Shown: positions 1 to 6,257, counted from the stretch's first letter. The stretch: DNA of 7,601 nt from Acidobacteriota bacterium (GCA_003650445.1 QMQE01000125.1:1-7601), one strand, 5' to 3'. Notes: a model not told the origin generated them from the sequence alone. Program-made: numbers and translations.

Positions 1-1
1 C

Positions 2-397
2 TATAAAGTCTGGAAACTGACAGTCATTGATTTTCCATTTAACGTATTCAGCTCCACCGACAACGGATGGGTCTCGGATGTGGCATTCACGACAAACTTA
101 ATGAGGGATTTCAGAGCGCAATATAAAGAACGTGCCGTCATTTCAAACCACGGGCTGGTAGATCCTCTGGCAGAAGGAAACGCTCTGATCTATCCCACAA
201 TACAGGAGCTCGGTGCTCCTATCGCTTTTCAGACACGGGGTCCGGATGTGAATTTCGATTCCGCAATCCGACTCGGATTTCAATACAAAATGACTGAATT
301 TGAAGTATGGGACACAAAGGAAGCCGGCGGACAGGCTGACATTTCCTATGACATGCTGGAAAAATGGGCCTCGTTGTTTCCCAGCGAGCAGGAGTGA
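2..397 (+). CDS. C-terminal part of an unrecognised protein, possibly a TIM-barrel-like enzyme domain (5' end outside window)
   Basis: The reading frame is open from the first bases of the window to a TGA at 395-397, so the gene starts upstream. The GTG at 80 is in frame, but nothing marks it as the true start. About 131 residues are visible. The pattern alternates hydrophobic strands and helices: a strand at AVISNHG, then a helix, a strand at PIAFQT, a helix, a strand at FEVWD, and a final helix ending at WASLFPSEQE. This spacing resembles the last beta-alpha units of a (beta/alpha)8 barrel such as those of glycoside-hydrolase-like proteins. That is a fold-level impression only. No catalytic motif can be assigned and I do not recognise the family. 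It converges on the porin gene, with the palindrome at 482-521 between them. That it is a real coding region is likely because of its length, codon pattern and natural end; its function is unknown. Confidence 0.7.
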   Translation, partial: YKVWKLTVIDFPFNVFSSTDNGWVSDVAFTTNLMRDFRAQYKERAVISNHGLVDPLAEGNALIYPTIQELGAPIAFQTRGPDVNFDSAIRLGFQYKMTEFEVWDTKEAGGQADISYDMLEKWASLFPSEQE

Positions 398-481
398 ATC
401 CCGCCGCAACCGATTACTCCCACTTTCGCGCTCCGACATGCAGAAAGACAAAAAAATGCATAAAAAATGGGATACATTACA

Positions 482-521
482 GAACCCTATTCATAAAACC
501 TTGGTTTTATGAATAGGGTTC
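482..521. terminator. Perfect 19-bp inverted repeat between convergent genes, probable bidirectional terminator
   Basis: Bases 482-500 are the exact reverse complement of 503-521, with only TT (501-502) between them. The stem is AT-rich except for a CCC/GGG block near its base. It sits between the end of the + strand gene at 397 and the end of the porin gene at 583, the usual place for a terminator shared by convergent genes. No T-tract follows directly on either strand; on the - strand T-runs occur only about 20-40 nt beyond the stem. It is therefore not a canonical rho-independent terminator. It could instead be a transcript-stabilising hairpin or a copy of a dispersed palindromic repeat. 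Confidence 0.5.
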
Positions 522-582
522 ATACACGCTATCTCACGCCACAATCTAACTTCTTTATTCTTCTTCACTCTGCTCTTTTCAA

Positions 583-1806
583 TCAGAAGTGGTAATTCAA
601 CCGCACCCAGACAACGGTTTCATCCACTGTGGGATTGTCCATGGCACTGTCCGCGTTGAAGAATGCAAATTTCATCAGCCCGGACAGGTTCTTGCTGAAG
701 GTCTTTGCGAAGAGAAAATCCAGCTCCGTTCCATACCTTCCATCGTAAGTATTGGTATCGGTGGTATCAAACCAGTGGGCCACGGCAAGGAATTTGACAC
801 CGCTGAATGTAGTGCCGGCTTGGACAAACACGTCCTGCAACCCGTTGATCAGGTTTCCGCCGTTGGTGGCCAGAAACTGATCCGCCCAGCCGTTCCACTT
901 GTGCGCTGTGCTGAACAGGGTATCGAAGGGCCGGTCATTGCCATCCTGCCCTGAGATAATGTTGGTACCACCACCGAGTTTCCAGTTCCCCGCCTTCACA
1001 AGGCCGATCACGGTGATCATGTCTCCGCCGTGGTTTTCTCCATCCGCGTAGTCGGTCTGGACGGCATAGCTCACGTCGAGGCTGAAAATCCCCGGCTTTG
1101 CTGTCAATCTTGCCCCGTAGGTGGCGGAGTCCCTGGAATCCGGTGCTTTGCTCTCGGTGTCCAGCAGGTAGCCGAAGCCGCTTACGTTGACGCTGTCGGA
1201 AACCCTGTAGCTGTCGTGGAGCAGGATGAGTTTATCCAGGTTTACATGGGTCAGGAAAATTGTATTTATCCGGGTAATCCAGCTGACGGAAAAGGTGTTG
1301 TCCGTCAGGCCAAGGCAGGTGAATTTCAGCCCGTCAAAGGACTGGCCGTTCTGTCGCCAGCCGACATTTCCGATAAGGCGCGCATCGTCTTCGATAATCT
1401 CCTGGCGGCCGGCCCGGAGTTTGGAATGCTCACCAAAGGAGATATCGAGGTAGCCCTGGTGAATCCGGCTGCCGTCCGGGTCGGCAATGACATCGTATCC
1501 GCTGTTCCCGCCGCCGGGCCAGCGATAATCATCCAGAAGTTGGGAAACGTTATGGAACTGGATAAATCCCTGAACGTTGCCCCATTGGCCGGTTCGGTAT
1601 CCCAACCGGGTGCGGAGGGTCAGCCCCTTTGCCGCGTCGAGGTTGGCTGCGTCATCAAAGTCACTGTATTCGAAACTGAACTGCAATTGCAAGGATGCTT
1701 TCCCGTTTTTCAGGGCATCCAGCAGGGAATCACCGGCGTGGGCCGGTGTGAAGGACAGCGCGACAAGCGCGCACAGAATCAACAGAAAAAATGGTTTTAT
1801 CCGCAT
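583..1806 (-). CDS. Outer-membrane beta-barrel porin, alginate-export-like family
   Basis: This is a 407-residue outer-membrane channel protein. A signal peptide covers residues 1-24 (basic start, hydrophobic core, AHA before the likely cut). The rest consists of alternating short amphipathic strands with Gly/Asn/Asp-rich turns, and it ends in NYHF, the C-terminal aromatic residue typical of proteins inserted by the BAM machinery. The stretch at 131-161 (RAGRQ, then a run to SFDGLK) and the block around 293-311 (FDTLF followed by HKWNGWAD) resemble conserved parts of the alginate-export porin family (alginate_exp). Despite the family name, the substrate need not be alginate; next to respiratory cytochromes it may pass a small anion or solute (inference). 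It contains no heme motifs, so it is not itself a cytochrome conduit. The start is preceded by GAGGAGA. It is the last gene of the operon, 12 bp after the ImcH-like gene. Confidence 0.85.
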   Translation of the reverse strand: MRIKPFFLLILCALVALSFTPAHAGDSLLDALKNGKASLQLQFSFEYSDFDDAANLDAAKGLTLRTRLGYRTGQWGNVQGFIQFHNVSQLLDDYRWPGGGNSGYDVIADPDGSRIHQGYLDISFGEHSKLRAGRQEIIEDDARLIGNVGWRQNGQSFDGLKFTCLGLTDNTFSVSWITRINTIFLTHVNLDKLILLHDSYRVSDSVNVSGFGYLLDTESKAPDSRDSATYGARLTAKPGIFSLDVSYAVQTDYADGENHGGDMITVIGLVKAGNWKLGGGTNIISGQDGNDRPFDTLFSTAHKWNGWADQFLATNGGNLINGLQDVFVQAGTTFSGVKFLAVAHWFDTTDTNTYDGRYGTELDFLFAKTFSKNLSGLMKFAFFNADSAMDNPTVDETVVWVRLNYHF

Positions 1807-1818
1807 GGAATGTTCTCC

Positions 1819-3330
1819 TCAGTTTTTATCAGCCTGCACTTTTGAATGAAGGAATTCGTCCCTCAGAAACAGGTGCATTTTGTAATTCGGGTTCTTTTTA
1901 TCCGGTTGAAACAAGTATTGGAACCGGTTTGCTTCATCGTAGGCCAGAATGGAATGACAAAGGGTGCATTCGTGGCGAATCATTTTCCCCTGCTTGTCCC
2001 GAATGTTCGGGTTGTGGCAGCGAAAACAGCCGCCGTCATGCTGATGCCCGAGATGGTTCGGGTAGGTATTCCAGTCAATTCGCATATGGTGGTGGATATT
2101 ACGTTTGTATATGTCCTGCGCCACTGTCACCGCGTTCTCAATCCTGTCCGTCAACCGGGCACCCTGCACCGCATCCAATGCCTGGTAAAATCCGAAGAAG
2201 TGATTTCGGATTCCCTGGAGACCTGCTTCATCCGACGAATAATTAGCGGTAATTGCTGCCAGCATTTCCCTTTTTACGAAGGGTAGGGAACGGTCTACCA
2301 GTCCCCGCTGGATTCTGTCATCCACGGCACTCTCGGCATCCTCATACACATGGGTTACCCGGTTATGGCAGTCCACGCAGTCCATGTTCCGAACGTGGGT
2401 ATAATCCGCTTCAGTCGTCTTGTCACGAAGCCGGGTGTTTTCAAACCGGTGGTACGTCCCGTCCGGTTGACGCCAGTCCACCCAGATGATCTCTTCCCGT
2501 TTATCGCCCACGGAGGCATACCGGACTTCGTTCTCTGTGGCCACATGCCAGTGAATGCCACCATTCCCCGCACTGCGCCCGGTGTCAATTTTCAATTGCA
2601 GCGTGGTATATCGGGGTGTTGAGCCGCGGTCCATTTTGTAATGAATCCGGGTAATCAGGCGGCTTCCGTAAAATTTCTTTGGCCAATGGCACTGTTCACA
2701 GGTTTCCCGACTGGGCCGAAGTTGGTGTACCGGGGTGGGAATCGGGCGCTCATAATCACTGAGCATGGCCAGCGCCATCTGGCGCAAGCCGTTGAGTTTC
2801 GCGCTGACCACTGCGTCCACACCCTGGCCCACGTGGCATTCCACGCACTTCACCCTTGAATGAGGGGATTGCTGATACGCTGTCCATTCCGGCCCCATCA
2901 CTGAGTGGCAGGCGGTTCCGCAGAACTTGGGTTCATCCATGAATTTCATGGTCCGAAACCCGGCACCGGCGATAAACAGTACATTCACCATGGTCAAAAT
3001 TAAAATGATTAGAAACACCCGGGACCCGAAAAACCCCTCCCGGATGTCTCCGTCGTCAAATCGCTCGTTCAAAAGCTCCCGGGTGGACTTTTTCTGTTGC
3101 TTACTGTACCGGTACCACGCCAGCGGCATCAGGGCCAGGCCCATGAGAAACATGGCCGGGAACAGCATGTAGGTGATCAGTCCGATGTATGCGTTGTCCA
3201 GCACTCCAATCAACCGGAGAAACTCAAAGAACAGGAAACCGGCAAAAGCCGTAGTCGTGAATATGACCCCGGCCTGGCCGATCCGATTGACTGATATTCC
3301 CCGGATAAAATTGCGATACTTCTGAAACAT
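1819..3330 (-). CDS. NapC/NirT-family multiheme cytochrome c, ImcH-like inner-membrane quinol dehydrogenase
   Basis: This 503-residue membrane-anchored cytochrome probably oxidises membrane quinol and passes electrons to periplasmic partners. Three hydrophobic segments lie at about residues 21-42, 48-72 and 104-124, followed by a large periplasmic part. Heme sites are a CX3CH motif at 137-142 (CGTACH followed by SVM) and CXXCH motifs at 162-166, 211-215, 318-322, 435-439 and 455-459, six in total. The block from FCGT through SPHSRVKCVECH, the PIPTP and RPSRETCEQCHWPKKF segments and the C-terminal CFRCH/CTLCH pair fit the ImcH-type NapC/NirT proteins described in Geobacter. Those have more C-terminal hemes and transmembrane segments than classic NapC/NrfH. 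That resemblance is from memory and no alignment was run. The ATG at 3330 has only a weak upstream GGAAAG, so translation may be coupled to the upstream gene, which ends 17 bp before it. Its partner is probably the octaheme protein. Confidence 0.88.
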   Translation of the reverse strand: MFQKYRNFIRGISVNRIGQAGVIFTTTAFAGFLFFEFLRLIGVLDNAYIGLITYMLFPAMFLMGLALMPLAWYRYSKQQKKSTRELLNERFDDGDIREGFFGSRVFLIILILTMVNVLFIAGAGFRTMKFMDEPKFCGTACHSVMGPEWTAYQQSPHSRVKCVECHVGQGVDAVVSAKLNGLRQMALAMLSDYERPIPTPVHQLRPSRETCEQCHWPKKFYGSRLITRIHYKMDRGSTPRYTTLQLKIDTGRSAGNGGIHWHVATENEVRYASVGDKREEIIWVDWRQPDGTYHRFENTRLRDKTTEADYTHVRNMDCVDCHNRVTHVYEDAESAVDDRIQRGLVDRSLPFVKREMLAAITANYSSDEAGLQGIRNHFFGFYQALDAVQGARLTDRIENAVTVAQDIYKRNIHHHMRIDWNTYPNHLGHQHDGGCFRCHNPNIRDKQGKMIRHECTLCHSILAYDEANRFQYLFQPDKKNPNYKMHLFLRDEFLHSKVQADKN

Positions 3331-3347
3331 GATTCAGTCGCTTTCCA

Positions 3348-4679
3348 TCACTTGGTGGAGAACATGTTTTTGTAAATTTTCTGCATTTCTCCACTCTTGA
3401 TGGCCGCCTTCAGGTCTTTTGTCGGCTTCTGCAGCCATTGATGCATGGGATCGTCCTTCAACAGCTTGTCAATGGCGGCATTGACTTGCGGATCATTGAG
3501 CTCACGGGCTTCCGGAATGAACTTGAAGTAGAAATGCTGGGCAACCTCATAGAAACCATGCCACCAGGTGTAATCCGGGCCGAACATGGCGGCACCGTGA
3601 CGGGCACGTCTCCCCTCGTGGTGCCAGAGTTCCCAGTAGGTCCATTCAATCTTATTGGAAAAGGCCGCCGGATTCTTCAGCAGGTGTCTCTTCTTGATCA
3701 GCTTCATGATTTTCGTGGCCGGTATTGCAAACTTCTCGTTGTACAATTTCACCGTCGCATCTAACTGATAGTAATGGCCATCCGCAAACGACTGGCCATG
3801 ACAGTTGGTGCAGACGTCTTCCATGTTTTTCCGCTTCTGTTGCCAGTTTTTCTGTTTCTTGGAAATCGGAGCCCGGAGGTTCCAGGAAATCCGTGCCCCC
3901 ACATCATGGGTCACCTTCTGTTTCCGGGTGGCGGACATGTGGCAGCTGGCACAGGTGGGGGCTTCATAATAATCCTGCCCCACGACCCATCTGTCTGCCT
4001 TCAGATTCATGTCTTCTTTGTGGGTGTAATAGGCATTTCCATGCTTGGATTCCTCATAAATCTCTTTCTGGGGATGATCCGGGCCAAGGTGGCACTTGGA
4101 GCAGGCCTCGGGCTGGCGGGCCTGTGCCTTTGAAAAGGCGTGACGGGTATGACAGGGCGTGCAGGACCCCTTGGATCCGTCGGGGTTCAGTCGGCCGATA
4201 CCGCTGTTGGGCCAGGTTGCCCGGGACAGGCGGTTGGGCGATTTCGGGTCAATTTTCACCTTGGAGCCGTGGCAGTTTTCACAACCCTGGATTGCAACCG
4301 GCTCTCCACCGGCCACATGGGCGAGGTAGGCGTCGTTGGAATCGAGAATCAATCCCGCTGTAGCATGATGGGAGGCATCCACTTCCTTCATTTCCTTCTC
4401 ATGGCAGCGGCCACAGTCCATAGGTGTCACCAGTGTGGCAATCCGCGCGTCGTAGTGCATGTACGCGTCTTTATCCCCTTTCTTCGCCTGATGGCAATCA
4501 AGGCAGGTTACATCATGTTTCGCATGGGCAGACGCGAACCACTGCTTGTAGATGCCCGGCGACTTGTCTTTGTGGCAGGTCATACATTTCCCTGCAACGG
4601 TTTTTGGTGACGGGACAGCCCCGAACACGAGATACCCTGCGGTACAAACCAGAATAACAGACCAGAACATTCGCTTCAT
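3348..4679 (-). CDS. Octaheme hydroxylamine-oxidoreductase-like cytochrome c
   Basis: This 443-residue exported enzyme is first in its operon. An N-terminal signal segment (residues 1-21) is followed by eight CXXCH sites at 32-36, 59-63, 89-93, 133-137, 173-177, 193-197, 243-247 and 290-294. Eight sites, the APTCASCHMS block at 240-249, the THDVGARISWNLR block at 257-269 and the WHHEGRR...GPDYTWWHGFYE region at 352-378 identify the HAO family. HAO oxidises hydroxylamine in nitrifiers, while related octaheme proteins (the Campylobacterota epsilon-Hao type) reduce nitrite or hydroxylamine to ammonium with electrons from a NapC-type partner. The neighbouring ImcH-like gene favours the reductive direction (inference). 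Tyr370 or Tyr377 lies in the region expected for the HAO heme-P460 cross-link, but this cannot be settled without alignment. It is shorter than the roughly 550-residue nitrifier enzyme. A strong Shine-Dalgarno (GGAGGAGGA, just upstream of the ATG at 4679) supports the start. Confidence 0.9.
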   Translation of the reverse strand: MKRMFWSVILVCTAGYLVFGAVPSPKTVAGKCMTCHKDKSPGIYKQWFASAHAKHDVTCLDCHQAKKGDKDAYMHYDARIATLVTPMDCGRCHEKEMKEVDASHHATAGLILDSNDAYLAHVAGGEPVAIQGCENCHGSKVKIDPKSPNRLSRATWPNSGIGRLNPDGSKGSCTPCHTRHAFSKAQARQPEACSKCHLGPDHPQKEIYEESKHGNAYYTHKEDMNLKADRWVVGQDYYEAPTCASCHMSATRKQKVTHDVGARISWNLRAPISKKQKNWQQKRKNMEDVCTNCHGQSFADGHYYQLDATVKLYNEKFAIPATKIMKLIKKRHLLKNPAAFSNKIEWTYWELWHHEGRRARHGAAMFGPDYTWWHGFYEVAQHFYFKFIPEARELNDPQVNAAIDKLLKDDPMHQWLQKPTKDLKAAIKSGEMQKIYKNMFSTK

Positions 4680-4756
4680 AAAATCCTCCTCCCCTTTACG
4701 GAAAAATTAAGGTTCTCAAACAAAAAATTAAGACTTTTTCTCTTATACAATATCAC

Positions 4757-4764
4757 GTTATAAT
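4757..4764 (-). promoter_or_regulatory. Candidate -10 element of the cytochrome operon promoter
   Basis: Read on the - strand, 4764-4757 gives ATTATAAC, containing a good -10 hexamer (TATAAC). Transcription would begin near 4750, leaving a leader of about 70 nt before the ATG at 4679. The position where a -35 box would fall (about 4780-4785) overlaps the FNR/CRP-like palindrome and has no good TTGACA match. This is the usual arrangement of an activator-dependent class II promoter. A second possible -10 (TATAAG, 4742-4747 on the - strand) cannot be excluded. Confidence 0.5.
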
Positions 4765-4782
4765 TTCTTTCCACAAAAGAAT

Positions 4783-4796
4783 TTGATATAGGTCAA
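4783..4796. promoter_or_regulatory. FNR/CRP-family operator palindrome (TTGATATAGGTCAA)
   Basis: The 14-mer TTGAT-N4-GTCAA differs at one base from the FNR/Dnr consensus TTGAT-N4-ATCAA. It is also one base from TTGAC-N4-GTCAA, the form I recall for HcpR-type regulators of sulfate reducers. Its centre (4789.5) is about 40 bp upstream of the predicted start of the cytochrome operon and about 71 bp upstream of the predicted start of the thioredoxin-like gene. Both are standard positions for activators of this family. A role in response to low oxygen or nitric oxide is inferred from the family and from the HAO-like gene. Confidence 0.6.
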
Positions 4797-4825
4797 AAAA
4801 TAGCATCTTTTTTGTAGTCAGTCAC

Positions 4826-4861
4826 TTGACTTTACAAAAACGGAATGTTATAGTCAGGGCT
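4826..4861 (+). promoter_or_regulatory. Sigma-70-type promoter for the thioredoxin-like gene
   Basis: A -35 hexamer TTGACT (4826-4831) and a -10 hexamer TATAGT (4849-4854) are separated by exactly 17 bp, each with one mismatch to the consensus. Transcription is predicted to begin around 4861. This leaves a leader of about 199 nt before the ATG at 5060. The FNR/CRP-like box ends 29 bp upstream of the -35, in a class I position. Confidence 0.65.
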
Positions 4862-5059
4862 GTGAGGCATCAAGAGTGCGAAGAACCTCTCAAGCCTCTC
4901 AACTTCCCTTGAATTTCAAGGGAAGTTGTTGTAGTTTCAGTCGGTGCTGCCGGTCATAAGCAACTTTTTGTAGCAACAAAAGGCCGTCAGCTTCGTTTAA
5001 TGCCCTGAGTAAGACAGGGCCGCCACAAAACAATTGAGACACGGAAAGGAGTATAAAAG
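4862..5059 (+). promoter_or_regulatory. Long structured 5' leader of the thioredoxin-like gene
   Basis: This untranslated stretch of about 198 nt can form several hairpins. GAGGC (4864-4868) pairs with GCCTC (4894-4898), enclosing a smaller AGAG/CTCT pairing. A perfect 13-bp stem joins 4900-4912 to 4916-4928 with a 3-nt loop. A TTTTGT/ACAAAA hairpin lies near 4967-4982. A GCCCTG/CAGGGC hairpin with a 7-nt loop lies near 5000-5018. A ribosome binding site, AAAGGAG, ends 8 nt before the ATG. The 13-bp stem is followed by a mixed, not pure, T-rich run, so it is a poor terminator on its own. I compared the leader by eye with c-di-GMP/GEMM, TPP, cobalamin, SAM, fluoride and glycine riboswitch hallmarks and saw no match. 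It could be a cis-regulatory RNA, an attenuator or a small RNA; no ORF of note lies in it on the + strand. Confidence 0.4.
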
Positions 5060-5545
5060 ATGAAAAAACAGATGAAAACAATCGCACTGGCACTGATTAT
5101 CGCATTGGGAATTACCAGTTCAGCATATGCGCTGGATGCTTTAAAGAAAGGGGTGGAACCGGGGAAATGGACCCAGGATCTGAACGCTGCCACTGAGTAC
5201 GCAAAAGATAACAATCTCCCCATCATGGTCATGTTCACCGGTTCAGACTGGTGCTATTGGTGCAAATTGATGGAAAGCTCGGTCTTTTCCGGGGATGAGT
5301 TTTTCAAATGGGCAAAGGATAAGCTCGTTCTGGTTGCCATTGACTTCCCACGGGACAAGAGCAAGGTTCCTGCAGCATATCAGGCCAGAAATCAAGAGCT
5401 GGGAAAAGACTTTCAAGTTCGCGGTGTTCCCACTTATGTGTTTTTGAAACCGGACGGAAAAACAGAAATCGGACGGTTAACCGCCGGGAGAAACAAAACA
5501 CCAAAGAGTTTCATTCAGGAAATCAATCAGCTTCTGAAAAAGTAG
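5060..5545 (+). CDS. Exported thioredoxin-fold protein with a CYWC active site
   Basis: This 161-residue protein has a signal peptide at residues 1-24 (KKQMK start, hydrophobic core, SAYA before the cut). The mature part has the thioredoxin layout: a strand at PIMVMFTGSDWC, the redox pair CYWC at about 71-74, and a helix. Later come a strand (LVLVAIDFP) and a cis-proline segment GVPTYVFLKPDG. The W-C-x-W-C-K form and the long insertion before the cis-Pro fit the Thioredoxin_7/DsbD-gamma-like group of periplasmic thiol reductases. The exact substrate is unknown. Since it is divergent from three exported-protein genes, two of them cytochromes rich in CXXCH, a role in keeping apocytochrome cysteines reduced, or in repair under redox stress, is plausible but inferred. 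The AAAGGAG 8 nt upstream supports the ATG. A terminator follows 18 bp after the stop. Confidence 0.88.
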   Translation: MKKQMKTIALALIIALGITSSAYALDALKKGVEPGKWTQDLNAATEYAKDNNLPIMVMFTGSDWCYWCKLMESSVFSGDEFFKWAKDKLVLVAIDFPRDKSKVPAAYQARNQELGKDFQVRGVPTYVFLKPDGKTEIGRLTAGRNKTPKSFIQEINQLLKK

Positions 5546-5563
5546 AACGCATACAAATCATGG

Positions 5564-5586
5564 GCGGGCAATTGCTCGCTTTTTTT
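5564..5586 (+). terminator. Rho-independent terminator after the thioredoxin-like gene
   Basis: A 6-bp GC-rich stem (5564-5569 with 5574-5579, including one G-U pair) and an AATT loop are followed directly by seven T residues (5580-5586). It lies 18 bp after the stop codon at 5545 and 22 bp before the next start at 5609. The permease remnant downstream therefore depends on read-through or on an unseen promoter. Confidence 0.75.
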
Positions 5587-5608
5587 ATTTATAAGGAAGA
5601 GTTCGTAA

Positions 5609-6257
5609 ATGATTTTGAATTTGCTGGAATGGTTTGTTGTCGAAACTATTTTTCTTTTTAATGAAATGGCGCTCTTTCTGCTTCTTGGATTCTTTCTTGC
5701 CGGGGTAATTCACGCCTTTTTGCCCGGTCACAGGATTCAGGCCACCCCGGGGGGCGGCCTTTGTGTTTCTGATGGCGGGGCCTGCCACCAACACAGCCAG
5801 TCTGGCTGTTTTATGGAAAACGATTGGACGTAGGGCCACTCTCATTTATCTCACCACCATCATCGCCGGAGCCATTCTCGGTGGTGTGGCGTTTGACACA
5901 TGGTTTTCAGTCGCCTTTCAAAAAAGTTACACCGCTGTTCATCATGCCGACGGATGGTTTGACTGGGTCAAGACCGGGGGATCTGTGGTTCTGGCACTCC
6001 TTTTGGTACACTCTCTCTGGCCTGGTAAGAAAACGCCCGGCTGTGAAATGCCGGAGGCGTTGCCGAGCCTGGAAATAACGGTTCTGGGCATGACCTGCAA
6101 TCACTGTAAAATGAGTGTGGAAAATGCCGCAAAATCGATTCCAGGCGTCACAAATGCCGAGGCGATTCCGTCTGAGAACAAGCTTCGGATTTTTGGTCAG
6201 GCGAACGTGCAGGCAATCAAAAAAGCAGTGGAAAGCGCCGGGTACACACTCCCATAA
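5609..6257 (+). pseudogene. Broken metal-efflux-type permease with C-terminal HMA domain (internal deletion plus frameshift)
   Basis: The first frame starts at ATG 5609 with GGAAGAG upstream. It gives an N-terminal membrane segment ending GVIHAFLPGHRI, the beginning of SO_0444/ArsP-like permeases. That frame then becomes unlike membrane protein and stops at 5833. From about 5733 a different frame reads GFRPPRGAAFVFLMAGPATNT, a motif normally found in the second half of these permeases. It continues through two or three membrane segments to a C-terminal heavy-metal-associated domain (about 6069-6254) with the metal-binding motif GMTCNHC. The middle of the permease, including the conserved cysteine/proline-rich core, is absent. 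From family length I estimate roughly 150-200 missing residues. Both a deletion and a frame change occur at 5723-5741. An internal GTG at 5763 could still express the C-terminal piece. Sequencing error cannot explain the missing middle, though it could explain the frame change. Confidence 0.8.

Noticed and set aside
482..521. CRISPR repeat or insertion-sequence end
   Set aside because: Only one palindrome is present, with no repeat-spacer periodicity, no transposase and no flanking target duplication.
583..1806. Heme-conduit (porin-cytochrome) porin
   Set aside because: No CXXCH motif occurs in the protein, and the octaheme protein reads as a soluble HAO-family enzyme rather than an MtrA-type wire.
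1030..1845. Long + strand reading frame (271 codons) opposite the porin gene
   Set aside because: It is antisense to a porin with a signal peptide, ribosome binding site and C-terminal aromatic residue. Its translation has no domain pattern and overlaps the operon without its own start signals.
3774..4610. Several + strand open frames opposite the octaheme gene
   Set aside because: The opposite strand carries eight CXXCH sites and conserved HAO-family blocks, so these frames are by-products of its codon composition.
4862..5059. Possible c-di-GMP/cGAMP (GEMM) riboswitch, common in front of cytochrome-related genes in Geobacter relatives
   Set aside because: The conserved GEMM core strings and tetraloop-receptor arrangement are not visible; only generic hairpins are seen.
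5609..6257. Two separate small genes instead of one broken permease
   Set aside because: The first frame loses membrane-protein character at 5741, and the second begins in the middle of a conserved permease motif (GAAFVFLMAGPATNT). Both halves fit one ancestral protein.
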